A stretch of 64,000 nucleotides of DNA from Promethearchaeota archaeon (GCA_016840165.1 JAEOSU010000072.1:1-64000), one strand, 5' to 3'; counted from the first letter of the stretch, positions 18,476 to 27,920 are shown. Made by a program: numbers and translations. The notes: a model not told the origin generated them from the letters alone.

Positions 18476-18991
18476 TCATGTAGTATTTTTCTTAGGAGTG
18501 GGGGATATGTAATCTCCTTCGAGATCTGCGAACAGTTGGTCTTTATGATTTCTAAATAATTTAAAAATAGATTGAATTTCTGATTGGAAATTGATTAGGT
18601 TTCCATTATCGAGATAAATTTCATCAATGACCTTTTCTTCTAAGAACTTCTCAAAAATGAGATCAAGGTTTTGTATATTATATCGGGTTTCTCTGAAATA
18701 ATCTAATAGATGGTGAATATAAAAAGCTTTAACATGTAAATTATCATCAATTCGTTTTAAATCTCTATCTTTTTTGTAAAAATACCGTAATTGCTTTACT
18801 ATGATTCGTTCATCTATATTATGGAGGTTGAGAGAGACAGTTTGAGACTCCTCAACCCACTGGGTAGCATAGTCGATATTTCTATCAACATAATTAGCAA
18901 TGAGCCTATCTATCCCCGCTTTATCTGTCCATCTATTATGAACAAGCCAATTTGGAACGTCTAATCCCCTTTTTACATTTAAATTGTAATA
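18476..18991 (-). CDS. Unannotated open frame, about 160 codons, no standard start
   Basis: Between EF-1A and aIF2-alpha, the minus strand holds a frame open from TAA at 18992-18994 to TGA at 18476-18478. The product has a natural composition: DVPNWLVHNRWTDKAGI near the start, several amphipathic helices (YFYKKDRDLKRID; FYIHHLLDYF) and a hydrophilic C-terminus. I do not recognise the family. No ATG, GTG or TTG precedes the conserved-looking N-terminus; an AAAAGGGG ribosome-site-like run lies at 18965-18972, directly before the TTA-GAC-GTT codons. It may be a gene with a rare start, a 5'-truncated remnant, or a gene damaged by a sequence error. Confidence 0.45.
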   Translation of the reverse strand, partial: YYNLNVKRGLDVPNWLVHNRWTDKAGIDRLIANYVDRNIDYATQWVEESQTVSLNLHNIDERIIVKQLRYFYKKDRDLKRIDDNLHVKAFYIHHLLDYFRETRYNIQNLDLIFEKFLEEKVIDEIYLDNGNLINFQSEIQSIFKLFRNHKDQLFADLEGDYISPTPKKNTT

Positions 18992-19097
18992 TTATTTGAG
19001 TAAATTGAAAACTAAACTTAAGCGTTTCGAATCATAAAAATAAAAAAAAAAGGAACCTTAACTAATTATATATATTTATAAGTTAAAATTTTAAAAA

Positions 19098-19103
19098 AAG
19101 GAG
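19098..19103 (+). promoter_or_regulatory. Strong Shine-Dalgarno site for aIF2-alpha
   Basis: AAGGAG lies seven bases before the ATG at 19111, a clear ribosome binding site that fixes the start and indicates a leadered mRNA. Confidence 0.6.
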
Positions 19104-19110
19104 ATTAATT

Positions 19111-19935
19111 ATGGTAAAAAGTAGGACACCGTTTCCGAAAGAGGGAGAGTTTGTCATTGGTCGTGTGGTAGATATTCAACAACAATATATTTATGTCGAT
19201 TTATTGGACTATGAAGGGTTAACCTCAGAGGAATATGCTCGAGGGATGATTCATATTAGTGAAATTTCAAGCCGATGGATCAAAAACATACGTAATTTTG
19301 CACGAGTGGGGCAAAGGATTGTAGTACGGGTGTTAAGAGTCGATCAGTCAAAGGGGCATGTGGATTTATCCTTGCGAAGGGTTAATTCGGCACAAAAAGA
19401 CAATCGTATGAAGGAGTGGAAATATGCTGTAAAATATGAAAACCTCTTACAATTTTTTACCGAAGTGGAAGGAATTAATCTCAATTTAGATCAAGCGTAT
19501 AAACTCATAGGATGGCCTGTGTTAGATAAATTTGATTCTTATCAAGAAGGAATTGAGTCCTTAAAAGAATATGGAGATGAAATCCTCCAAAGTCTCGGAA
19601 ATTTAACTGAGGATCAAATTAAGGCTTTTATAAATGTTGTAAATGAGAATGTCGAAATTTCGACGGTAAGTATCATTGGAAAGCTAAAATTGATGAATAC
19701 AGACGGAGATGGTGTGGAAAAGATCAAAAATACTCTTAATGAAGCCAAACAAGTTGTCGAAAAGCCAAAAGAAACACGTAATATAAAGATTTCATATATT
19801 GGAGCGCCATTTTATCGTGTTGAAGTTGTTTCTAAAGATTATTTGGATGCAGAGAATATTCTCTCTGATTCACTAGAAATAATTGAATTAAGGTCAAAGG
19901 AGTATAATAGTACTTATGAATTTATTCGAGATTAA
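19111..19935 (+). CDS. eif2a: Translation initiation factor 2 subunit alpha
   Basis: It is the alpha subunit of aIF2, which with beta and gamma brings initiator tRNA to the small ribosomal subunit. The 274 residues show the S1 OB domain (about 10-85, with GEFVIGRVVDI and VDLSLRRV), the helical middle domain and the C-terminal alpha-beta domain, as in archaeal homologues. nop10 follows 14 bases later on the same strand, a pairing conserved in many archaea. Confidence 0.96.
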   Translation: MVKSRTPFPKEGEFVIGRVVDIQQQYIYVDLLDYEGLTSEEYARGMIHISEISSRWIKNIRNFARVGQRIVVRVLRVDQSKGHVDLSLRRVNSAQKDNRMKEWKYAVKYENLLQFFTEVEGINLNLDQAYKLIGWPVLDKFDSYQEGIESLKEYGDEILQSLGNLTEDQIKAFINVVNENVEISTVSIIGKLKLMNTDGDGVEKIKNTLNEAKQVVEKPKETRNIKISYIGAPFYRVEVVSKDYLDAENILSDSLEIIELRSKEYNSTYEFIRD

Positions 19936-19949
19936 AATCAACTTACTAA

Positions 19950-20153
19950 ATGAGATTTAATATGACAAAATATCTCCAGAAATGTAAGGAATGCGGTGAG
20001 TATGGTATAGCAAATCCGGATTCTAAATGCAAACATTGCGGGGGCCAGTTAATAAACCCAAAACCAGCTAAATTCTCACTTATAGATAAGTATGGAGATT
20101 ATCGGCTCATTTATTTCAAAGAGGAATTTAAGAAGAGATTTGAAAAGGATTAG
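19950..20153 (+). CDS. nop10: H/ACA ribonucleoprotein subunit Nop10
   Basis: This is the small zinc-binding subunit of the H/ACA guide-RNA pseudouridylation complex, contacting Cbf5. Four cysteines form the zinc ribbon (CKECG and CKHCG), followed by the NPKPAKFSLIDKYGDYR segment typical of Nop10. The true start may be the second ATG (19962), giving MTKYLQKC and about 63 residues. It is co-oriented with aIF2-alpha, and its last four bases overlap the convergent gins51. Confidence 0.93.
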   Translation: MRFNMTKYLQKCKECGEYGIANPDSKCKHCGGQLINPKPAKFSLIDKYGDYRLIYFKEEFKKRFEKD

Positions 20154-20851
20154 CTAAATTCTACTTTTTCTGCTAATTTTTCATTAATCAAGATAATTGC
20201 ATTTTTATAAGGGATATTTGCGAGATCATCTGCATTAAACGGACCATAATTTTTAAGATCAATTCCAACTAATGGGGGAGTATCTTTCAAGAATCTAATT
20301 ACAATATAATTATAATCCTCAACAATTTCTTCGATGCTTTGATCAATGCTTTTAAGATTCTCATCATCTTCAATCTCTTGTTTTGCACTTTTTATTTCGA
20401 GGTCATTCTCTGTTTCAATTTCAGTTTCTACTTCTTCAGGAATGTATGGTGATGATTCAGCCACCAAGTCATCACTTCGATAATCTTCAAGAATAGAAAG
20501 TCTCTTTAGCTTATCATACCCTTTAAGAGAACTTATTAGATTTTGATAGAAAATTTTTTCAGGTTCAACGATATGATCTAAATTTATCTCTTGTAAAGCC
20601 AATGCGGCATTCATTATTTTAATTTTTCTTATTTTTAAAAGATCTTCGAACAAATATTCGAAATGATCCTTATAGGATTTTAAGATCTCGTTTTTAATGG
20701 CATCGTTATCTTGGAAGTCAGTCGCTTTGATTTTATTAACGGAGTTCTTATAAGAATTGAAATCTTCTTGAAAAAATGGAGTTAATTCTGCTTGGTCAAA
20801 TTCGGCGAGCCAATGTCGATAGAGGTTATTATAATCCTTCTTTAAGTTCAT
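20150..20851 (-). CDS. gins51: GINS complex subunit Gins51
   Basis: It is part of the replicative CMG-like helicase (MCM-GINS-Cdc45/GAN). The 233 residues have the Sld5/Psf1-like order: helical A domain first (LYRHWLAEFDQAELTPF), an acidic linker (about 135-180), then the small beta-rich B domain at the C-terminus with FLKDTPPLVGIDLKNYGPF and NAIILI. It is downstream of priL-priS and pcna on the same strand, a known archaeal replication neighbourhood. Confidence 0.85.
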   Translation of the reverse strand: MNLKKDYNNLYRHWLAEFDQAELTPFFQEDFNSYKNSVNKIKATDFQDNDAIKNEILKSYKDHFEYLFEDLLKIRKIKIMNAALALQEINLDHIVEPEKIFYQNLISSLKGYDKLKRLSILEDYRSDDLVAESSPYIPEEVETEIETENDLEIKSAKQEIEDDENLKSIDQSIEEIVEDYNYIVIRFLKDTPPLVGIDLKNYGPFNADDLANIPYKNAIILINEKLAEKVEFS

Positions 20852-20951
20852 AAAAAACTCAAGTAATTAATTAGTATTTATTAAACATGCACTTTCGAAA
20901 ATAAATCTTTTTCAATATAGCTTAATCCATATTAATAGATTAGTTTTGGAT

Positions 20952-22229
20952 TTAAAAAATCGTTAAGGGCTTCGCTACTTCCTTACATAATAAATATACC
21001 GCAATATGCTTCGGAACAGTGATATTATCTCCTTTATTATATGGTCCATATGTAAAACCTTTAATTTTCGAGGCAGGTACAAATTCTTCTACTATTTCTA
21101 AATTAATATCAATGTCTTGCTGGTCAAAGACAATCGGATCATGTGATTTGTCAGCAGCATCCAAAGGATTAAAATCCTCTAATTCTTGAAGAGAGAGTTC
21201 TTGGACTTTAAATCCTGTTTTCCCATGGAGAGTCCCTGGGTATCTTATGAGTCGATGAATGTCTATCGATACTGGTTCATCTATTTTTGCCCCGACTCTT
21301 TCAGATATACCTTTTAAAAAGATTTTCCACTTATTTATGTCAAAGCCCTCGATTGACCAATCATTCAATTCACTATTCGTGAATCTTTCTAAAAATATAT
21401 CCTTTTGATTCAAGAAGCTATTGATCTGATTCTTTTTTAATCCAATGTCCAAGAGAAAATGTTCTATATCGAGATCTGGTTGATTTAATAGATATTCAAT
21501 CTCTTTGTTCAACTTTTTTGCCCACCCTATACTATTCTGTGATAAACCATAGACAATCCCACTTCGTGTTTTTAATCCTAAGATTTCAAAATTTAAATTA
21601 TCCCCTGTTAAATAATCAACAATTTCCCTACGTGCATCACTACTCAATTCTCGGAAGATATCATCCTCAATTTTTAAATGATACCCTCGGTGTCCCGAAA
21701 ATGCAATCATTACAGAAGTTTCATCAATTCCAAAATCAGGAATCAAAGAATCATACAATATTTTAATAACTTCCTTTTTTGCTATATTTAAGCATTTTTC
21801 ACATATCCAGCTAATCCGTTTTAACTTGAGACTTCCACATTCTGGACAAGCAGGAGGCATCCCTTTTCCTCTCTTAAAGCAAGAATTACAGTACCATCCA
21901 TCATGATCATCCTTACAGGGAGTGTAAAAATGATCAACATCAATATCTATAATTAAATCACACCCTTCATACCCTTTCTTATCCATATCGGGAATTTCTG
22001 GGTGTGCATAAAGCGAACCACTTGAATAAACATGCTTTGGAGCACTATTGATTAAATAATCGTTCAATGTATCTATGTTTTCAAATCCCATATGGCGAAA
22101 CATAACGGATTTATCCCATAAAAGGAAGGCAAATTCGCGTTTAGGAAAATTACTAACTTTAGGTAAAACAGCTGCATTCTTTTTATAATAATCCTTAAAC
22201 GTCCGAATTAGAAATCTGGTTAGACTCAT
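20952..22229 (-). CDS. priS: DNA primase small (catalytic) subunit PriS
   Basis: It makes the RNA/DNA primers for replication. The catalytic aspartates are in DLIIDIDVDHF, a zinc-binding knuckle follows (CNSCF...CPECG), and the SGHRGYH motif is present. A longer frame from 22358 exists, but its extra 43 residues have no family resemblance and would overlap priL by 164 bases; the ATG at 22229 gives the normal MSLTRFLIRTFKDYY start and about 425 residues, overlapping priL by 35 bases. Translation is probably coupled to priL. Confidence 0.94.
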   Translation of the reverse strand: MSLTRFLIRTFKDYYKKNAAVLPKVSNFPKREFAFLLWDKSVMFRHMGFENIDTLNDYLINSAPKHVYSSGSLYAHPEIPDMDKKGYEGCDLIIDIDVDHFYTPCKDDHDGWYCNSCFKRGKGMPPACPECGSLKLKRISWICEKCLNIAKKEVIKILYDSLIPDFGIDETSVMIAFSGHRGYHLKIEDDIFRELSSDARREIVDYLTGDNLNFEILGLKTRSGIVYGLSQNSIGWAKKLNKEIEYLLNQPDLDIEHFLLDIGLKKNQINSFLNQKDIFLERFTNSELNDWSIEGFDINKWKIFLKGISERVGAKIDEPVSIDIHRLIRYPGTLHGKTGFKVQELSLQELEDFNPLDAADKSHDPIVFDQQDIDINLEIVEEFVPASKIKGFTYGPYNKGDNITVPKHIAVYLLCKEVAKPLTIF

Positions 22230-23406
22230 ATTCTTTTTCATTAGATAATTTTTGTTTTTTATTAATCCTTGATCTCTTAAATTGATGGTATTGTACATAA
22301 AAAAGAGGATGTTTGATTTTTCTCTGTTCATTATATTTTCTTGATAGATAACCCTCAAGACACAAGGGATCTTGATATTTTGAGGCCATACATAGGTTTA
22401 ATGATTTTAGTGTATTACAGGAATGAGGAGTATAGCCCTTTTTTTTTGCGAATTCCACTTGATATTCGGTTTTTTTCCTATCAAAATCAGGCAAACCCTT
22501 AAATATATCTATTATAATTTCGTTAGGAAAATTCAGCGCGTGTAAAAAAAATACAAGATATAAACGTTCAATATGGGTTAGATTCTGTCCCTCATCAGCT
22601 TTAGTCATAATCTCTTTAATACAGGGAGGAAATAGATCTTTAAACTCCTTTCCTTTTTCAAAGCGAATATCAACAGAATATTCAAATTCTTCTTTCTTTA
22701 GTTCCCATTCATTTAAAATATTGTTATAAATCGATTCAAATTCCTCATATTTAAAAAATTCTAGCTTTAATTTCTCTAATGCTTTTTCATCGACAACATC
22801 TTCAATTATAAACCTACGGCGTACAAATTCTTGGAGTAAACGTTTGATCTCTCTCATCTCAAGATACACATAACCATTATCTAAAGCTTTATGACACAAT
22901 TTTCTAAAATCATCTCGTAGATGAATAGAAAGATCTAAATAATCTTGAAATTGAATTGAAAATCTAGTTTCTAAAACTTGTTTCTGCCCTTTATCAAATA
23001 CTTCTTTAAACTTAACTGAATCACCGTAGCGAAATTTTAATTTCAAGTCTGTACATATATCATAGAGAGTAGCATCTTCATTATCTTCTATTAATTCTTT
23101 ATAGGATTGTTTAGAGTATAGATTCGCTATCCTATTCGCAATACGCTTATTATTTAGAATAGAAACTAAAATTCTTAAAAATGTATAAAGATAGACATTT
23201 AATTTATCAGGAATGAATTCATCAATCTCTTCCAAATTATCGAAAGCATTTCTGAATAAGTTAATAATTCGGGATTCATATTTATTAAACTCAAATTTCG
23301 AGTAGAAAGCTTTTAAAAATTTTACGGGATCATCTATATCAGAATAAAATTCTTCTTTAGAAGGTAACCATGGATAATGGAATAATAATTCGGGGGATAT
23401 TTTCAA
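22195..23406 (-). CDS. priL: DNA primase large subunit PriL
   Basis: It is the regulatory primase subunit with an iron-sulfur C-terminal domain. The 403 residues are largely helical; the four cysteine ligands expected for the 4Fe-4S cluster are visible as FPPCIKEI, HSCNTL, NLCMAS and DPLCLEG. It lies between pcna and priS on one strand and overlaps the priS start, so the two subunits are made together. Confidence 0.9.
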   Translation of the reverse strand: MKISPELLFHYPWLPSKEEFYSDIDDPVKFLKAFYSKFEFNKYESRIINLFRNAFDNLEEIDEFIPDKLNVYLYTFLRILVSILNNKRIANRIANLYSKQSYKELIEDNEDATLYDICTDLKLKFRYGDSVKFKEVFDKGQKQVLETRFSIQFQDYLDLSIHLRDDFRKLCHKALDNGYVYLEMREIKRLLQEFVRRRFIIEDVVDEKALEKLKLEFFKYEEFESIYNNILNEWELKKEEFEYSVDIRFEKGKEFKDLFPPCIKEIMTKADEGQNLTHIERLYLVFFLHALNFPNEIIIDIFKGLPDFDRKKTEYQVEFAKKKGYTPHSCNTLKSLNLCMASKYQDPLCLEGYLSRKYNEQRKIKHPLFYVQYHQFKRSRINKKQKLSNEKEYESNQISNSDV

Positions 23407-23506
23407 TTATTTAAATCTCCTAATGGGATATCTTTATATATTTGAATGAAAAATTTAGTATAAATATAGCTTAAGAGTAAAAAGATTTATTATTAATATA
23501 AAGGAG

Positions 23507-24310
23507 TTAGAATTCATCCATGTCATCTTCATCTTCGAATTCAGCTTCTTCGACCCGGGGTGCTAAGAAATAACTTAACTCTCCTCCTTCAAGAATGCCA
23601 AATATCATTTTGAGGGGATGATCTGTTTTTAGTGAAATCTCCAGTTTTTCGGTAATGGAAGAGATTTTTAAGATATCTTTTAAAAACTTTAAACTATATG
23701 CTCCTGTGTGAGTTCCAGAGAGATTACTTTCAATTAAGTCGTCAATTCCAAGATTATATTCCATTTCTCCTATTTGTCCGGTTGAGCTAAATACTAAACC
23801 TTCGCCTTCAGAACTTTTTATATTAAGAATCTCGGAATAGATATCTGCGTCTTTTATTGCTTCTACTAAGATTTCTGCATCGATTACCCATTGGGAAGGA
23901 TATTCTATCGCAAGTAAATTATCCATGGGAATCTCTTCAGTATCAATATCCAAGAGTGCCAATTTAAAAGTTCTTACTCTACTTGCACCTTCTCTCTGCA
24001 TCTTAATTTTAATTTGCTGCTCTTTTTCTTTAAATTCCAATTCAATTGAGTCGCTAGCGGAACTTCTTTTTAAGATCTTGTCTAAATCTTCTAAATTAAC
24101 CCCTATCTTTGATTCTTTTGAGCATTCATATTTATCGAAATCTTCCTTTTTAATAGCCAATTTCAGCAAGCAGATTCTACTCGAATCCATTGCAGTGACC
24201 ATAAACTGTTTTGGAGTCACTTTGATCTCAGTTTCATCAATGATTCCTGCTAGCGTTTCTACGATTCCTTTAAGAATCCGACTATTTTCTAAATATAAGG
24301 TAAATGTCAT
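23507..24310 (-). CDS. pcn: DNA polymerase sliding clamp (PCNA)
   Basis: It is the ring-shaped processivity factor for DNA polymerases. The protein (267 residues) has two related domains joined by a linker, with the family motifs MDSSRICLLKL, the SDSIELEF strand, GEMEYNLGI and the C-terminal FLAPRVEE. The very acidic extreme C-terminus (EDEDDMDEF) extends slightly beyond the usual end. It heads the pcn-priL-priS-gins51 group and is divergent from an OB-fold gene. Confidence 0.97.
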   Translation of the reverse strand: MTFTLYLENSRILKGIVETLAGIIDETEIKVTPKQFMVTAMDSSRICLLKLAIKKEDFDKYECSKESKIGVNLEDLDKILKRSSASDSIELEFKEKEQQIKIKMQREGASRVRTFKLALLDIDTEEIPMDNLLAIEYPSQWVIDAEILVEAIKDADIYSEILNIKSSEGEGLVFSSTGQIGEMEYNLGIDDLIESNLSGTHTGAYSLKFLKDILKISSITEKLEISLKTDHPLKMIFGILEGGELSYFLAPRVEEAEFEDEDDMDEF

Positions 24311-24487
24311 AATTTATTTGTTCCTCAATTTATTTCTTAAAATAGTTTTATGATAATATTGTTTAATTGACAAGGTTTATAAAATTCCGTATTAGACCTT
24401 TAATAATACTATTTCACCATTTTAGAATTAATTATTTATAGTCACCTTAAATTTTTAAAACTATATAAACAAAAATTATTAAATATC

Positions 24488-24805
24488 ATGGAAATTCAAC
24501 CCGCAAAACAAAGAATGATTAAGGACCTTAAAGAGGAGGACCAAAGAGTACAAATCACAGGGTATGTAGTCGAAATTGAAGAAGAAGAATCTTTTTTATT
24601 AGAGGACGGAACAGGAAAAATTAAAGTTTTAAGAGAAGGGGTGGAATTATCTTGCTCTAAGGACGATTTAGTTAATGTTTTTGGAGAATTAAGCTATAAA
24701 GAGGATAAAGAACGGATATTGGAAGCAGATATTATTCAGGATATGAAGGGTCTAAACTTTGAATATTATAAGAAGTTATATGAGATTAAAAAGCAATATC
24801 TCTAA
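24488..24805 (+). CDS. Single OB-fold nucleic-acid-binding protein
   Basis: This 105-residue protein matches one OB fold of the tRNA/RPA-helicase type: DQRVQITGYVVEI, ESFLLEDGTGKIKVL and LVNVFGELSYKE form the expected strands, followed by a C-terminal helix. It could bind single-stranded DNA or act as a small RPA-like or Rmi/Stn1-like partner. Its position, divergent from pcn and in line with TFS, fits replication or transcription, but the exact role is unknown. Confidence 0.7.
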   Translation: MEIQPAKQRMIKDLKEEDQRVQITGYVVEIEEEESFLLEDGTGKIKVLREGVELSCSKDDLVNVFGELSYKEDKERILEADIIQDMKGLNFEYYKKLYEIKKQYL

Positions 24806-24978
24806 TTTTTTCTCTTACTCAAGAAATCTCTGGACTTCAATGCTATATCAATTCGGATAAAAAAAAATTTATGATGAATTATGTTCCATTCACTTCGACA
24901 GCCACCTAAATCGAAAAGCTTTTTAGATATAATGTATTTGCTCTTATAACTAAAGACGTTTACAAAAAAGTCCTTAAT

Positions 24979-25317
24979 ATGGTTGATTTTTGTCCCGAAT
25001 GCTCCAATCTTCTTCGAAAACGTACTATGAATGGAGAGGCATATATCGTGTGTCGTTGTGGATACACTAGAAAAATCGAAGATAACGATGAAGATTTAGA
25101 AAAAGATGCTTTGAAAAAGAAAAAAGCTTTGGAAAAAAATTTAATTATCTTGTCAAAAGAAGATAAGATTCCTGTTAATCCAATTGTTGATAAATATTGC
25201 CCAAAATGTGGTCATAAGAAAGCGGAGGCGTGGCAAGAACAAACCAGAAGTGCAGACGAGTCTAGCACATCCTTTTTTCGTTGCTTAAAGTGTAAACATA
25301 CATGGCGTGAATATTAA
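24979..25317 (+). CDS. tfs: Transcription factor S (TFS)
   Basis: It binds RNA polymerase and stimulates cleavage of backtracked transcripts, like eukaryotic TFIIS and Rpb9. The 112 residues hold two zinc ribbons: CPECSNLLRK...CRCG (5-28) and CPKCGHKKA...CLKCKHTW (75-108). The catalytic acidic pair is present in RSADES. It lies near pcn, as in many archaea. Confidence 0.95.
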   Translation: MVDFCPECSNLLRKRTMNGEAYIVCRCGYTRKIEDNDEDLEKDALKKKKALEKNLIILSKEDKIPVNPIVDKYCPKCGHKKAEAWQEQTRSADESSTSFFRCLKCKHTWREY

Positions 25318-25442
25318 TTCTATTTTTATCATTAAATAATATCACGTAGGTAATATCTTCATATAACTAGAAGCTATTTAGATCATCGTGAAAGAGGGGT
25401 TTCACGAATTAAGATCTGAAAGTGAGAAACCTTTAAATCGAT

Positions 25443-26189
25443 CTATAGATTTTTCAGTTGGGAAAGATCAAAATATCCTAAGATTGTTAAAATGAAACCT
25501 ATTATTGCTAAAACAAATGCGGTAATAGTCATTATTAAGTAAAAGAAAAGTCCAAGAATGAAATCGCTGAAAATAAGAGAAGAACCTTGTATCATTAATA
25601 TAAGCGCGGGAACGAAAACGACCAATAGAATTATACAGGCGAATTCCAGCGTACCACCTACTAACGTGAGAAAGTATCCTTTTTTAAGTCTATCTGTTCC
25701 TTCTATCGCCTTAGTTATGATATTTGGAGGAAATTGAACCAAATTTCTTTTAAAGAATTTATTTAACGCATTCCAAGAAGATAAATGCAATATAATTCTC
25801 ACGAGACCTAGTCCAAGTGCAAATATCAGAACAGAAATAAGGAACCCAAAAGTATTTACTAAAAGTGTTAAGGGATCGGTCGAAGGAAGGTAGAGAGTTG
25901 GAAGAACATTAATAATGTGGAATGTAATAATTCCTGTTAATATTAGAAAAATTATGAATCCGGCTAAATCAATAATTACAGCGCCAAATAGCCTAAAACG
26001 GAATTTCTTTAAATTTGAGTTATCTAATTTTTGATTTATAGATTTAATGTGCCTTAAAGCTTGTAGAAAAAGAATACAAACGACTATCTGCACGAGTCCA
26101 CCTGTAAATATAGTTAGAACAGTGAGTACTCCAATATAGTAAATCTTGTCACCGAAATTCTTTAAAAAATACGAAATATCTCTTTCCAA
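25443..26189 (-). CDS. Multi-pass membrane protein, possibly DUF973-like
   Basis: A 248-residue protein with about six hydrophobic segments, starting with YYIGVLTVLTIFTGGLVQIV and ending in a helix followed by GYFDLSQL. The pattern of repeated FLILTGI, LGLGLVRII and TLVGG segments recalls the archaeal DUF973 membrane family, but the match is weak by eye. No catalytic motif is seen. It is a single gene between TFS and eS27, and may be unrelated to them. Confidence 0.6.
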   Translation of the reverse strand: MERDISYFLKNFGDKIYYIGVLTVLTIFTGGLVQIVVCILFLQALRHIKSINQKLDNSNLKKFRFRLFGAVIIDLAGFIIFLILTGIITFHIINVLPTLYLPSTDPLTLLVNTFGFLISVLIFALGLGLVRIILHLSSWNALNKFFKRNLVQFPPNIITKAIEGTDRLKKGYFLTLVGGTLEFACIILLVVFVPALILMIQGSSLIFSDFILGLFFYLIMTITAFVLAIIGFILTILGYFDLSQLKNL

Positions 26190-26335
26190 ATTGCATCACA
26201 TCTAATGTTATATTAAAAAGGGTATTTTAACATTATTATAAAAAAAATGCAATCAGTCTACTTTTTTCAATCCAGTAAAATTCTGGATTGCGTAATATGA
26301 GTAAAAGTGGAACTAAAAAGAGTAATTATGAGAAC

Positions 26336-26542
26336 CTACGACAATACTTCTAAAATTTTAGTTAAGATACGTGCTTTACCACCTGTGGATTGAAGCAATG
26401 TTTTTCCACACACTAAACATTCCACATCGGTCGCAGAACAACCAAAAATAATTTGTTGATTTCCACAATTTAAGCATTTTACTCTTAAAAAACGACTTTT
26501 TGGTTGAGGGATTAATTCTATAGTTTTCTTTTTATGTGTCAT
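26336..26542 (-). CDS. rps27e: Ribosomal protein eS27
   Basis: It is a zinc-binding small-subunit protein shared by archaea and eukaryotes. In 68 residues the four cysteines are [12 protein letters not shown] and CLVCGK, with the STGGKARI tail typical of the family. It follows eL42 by 14 bases on the same strand, the usual archaeal pair. Confidence 0.97.
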   Translation of the reverse strand: MTHKKKTIELIPQPKSRFLRVKCLNCGNQQIIFGCSATDVECLVCGKTLLQSTGGKARILTKILEVLS

Positions 26543-26556
26543 TTAATAATCCTCAG

Positions 26557-26844
26557 TTAGACTTCTTGTATTTCAAATTTTTTAACACGATAAGATTTGG
26601 CATAATACTTTTTCTTACATTCACTACACTCTAAAACAGGAAGAGTTCTTTTATTTATCTTAGCATTTTTATGAAAGATCTCTTTTGGAAACGAACCATA
26701 GCCTTTTTTCTTTCTCTCAAGTCTTCTGCGGCCGTGATTCATTGCTCGCTCTTTCCCTTTTTTATATATAGAGACTGTATGCTTTGTATGTGTTCGACAA
26801 TTTGGACAGTATCTATTGACGGTTCGAGGATATTTCAATTTCAA
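26557..26844 (-). CDS. rpl44e: Ribosomal protein eL42
   Basis: It is a large-subunit protein close to the tRNA E site, shared with eukaryotes. The 95 residues begin KYPRTVNRYCPNCRTHTKHT and end with the second zinc pair CSECKKKY. It is the first gene of a two-gene operon with eS27. Confidence 0.97.
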   Translation of the reverse strand: MKLKYPRTVNRYCPNCRTHTKHTVSIYKKGKERAMNHGRRRLERKKKGYGSFPKEIFHKNAKINKRTLPVLECSECKKKYYAKSYRVKKFEIQEV

Positions 26845-26998
26845 GACACCAAATTCTTATGGAATAGTTTGAGTAATTTTCCATAAATTTTAAATTTTAT
26901 TAGTCTGGAATCTACTTTTTCTATTTTGTATTGATTAATAAAAAATAATTTATATCTTACCAACATTTTTTTATTAAAACGAAAAAGACGAAATTAAA

Positions 26999-27919
26999 AT
27001 GTTTAAAGAGAAGTTTCAAGAAGGAATTATTTCTGCAAGAGATTTTACTCGGGAAGACATTGAATATATTTTAGAGAAAGCACGTAAGATGATGAATCAT
27101 GAGAGATATTCTGAGTTATTGAGAGGAAAAATACTCGCTACATTGTTCTTTGAACCCTCTACCAGAACTCGTTTAAGTTTTGAATCTGCTATGTATCGTT
27201 TAGGGGGAGATGTTATTGGTTTTTCATCTGGAGATGTTTCATCCATAAAGAAGGGAGAAAGTATTGCAGATACGATAAGAACAGTGGAAAATTACAGTGA
27301 TTGTATTGTCATGAGACATCCTTTAGAAGGTGCGGCAAAGATGGCTTCTCGATTCGCAAAGATCCCGATAATTAATGCCGGTTCGGGTAGTGGTGAACAT
27401 CCTACTCAAGCATTATTAGACTTGCTCACAATTACCGAAGAAGGATTAAAATTAGATGGTTTAAATATTGGAATTATGGGCGATTTAAAATATGGAAGAA
27501 CGGTTCATTCTCTAGCTGTTTTACTTTCAAATTATGATGTTAATCTCTATTTTATAAGTCCTAAGGATTTAATGCTCAGAAATAGAGATAAGGAATATTT
27601 ACGACAAAGTCAAATCAAATTTAAGGAGGCAATCCAATATCGAGATATTTTAGATATATTAGATGTCTTATATATCACTAGAATTCAACGAGAAAGGTTT
27701 GCCGATATTGAAGAATATGAGCGAGTAAAAAATTTCTATGTATTTAATGAAAAGGATTTAGCCCAAACAAAGGATGGATTCAAGATCATGCATCCTCTGC
27801 CTAGAGTAAATGAAATTTCTCCTGATATTGATAATTCTCACAAAGCCATATACTTTAAGCAAACATACTATGGGATTCCTATGAGAAAGGCACTGCTCGC
27901 AGAATTATTAGCAGATTAA
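26999..27919 (+). CDS. pyrB: Aspartate carbamoyltransferase catalytic subunit
   Basis: It makes carbamoyl-aspartate, the first committed step of pyrimidine synthesis. The 306 residues show the carbamoyl-phosphate loop FFEPSTRTRLS (50-60), HPTQALLDL and the aspartate-site HPLPRVNEI. The regulatory subunit PyrI, often adjacent in archaea, is not here. The gene ends one base before the convergent NrdD-like gene. Confidence 0.97.
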   Translation: MFKEKFQEGIISARDFTREDIEYILEKARKMMNHERYSELLRGKILATLFFEPSTRTRLSFESAMYRLGGDVIGFSSGDVSSIKKGESIADTIRTVENYSDCIVMRHPLEGAAKMASRFAKIPIINAGSGSGEHPTQALLDLLTITEEGLKLDGLNIGIMGDLKYGRTVHSLAVLLSNYDVNLYFISPKDLMLRNRDKEYLRQSQIKFKEAIQYRDILDILDVLYITRIQRERFADIEEYERVKNFYVFNEKDLAQTKDGFKIMHPLPRVNEISPDIDNSHKAIYFKQTYYGIPMRKALLAELLAD

Positions 27920-27920
27920 C

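Noticed and set aside
22230..22358. 43-residue N-terminal extension of PriS
   Set aside because: It has no family likeness, overlaps priL by 164 bases in all, and an ATG with the normal start exists at 22229.
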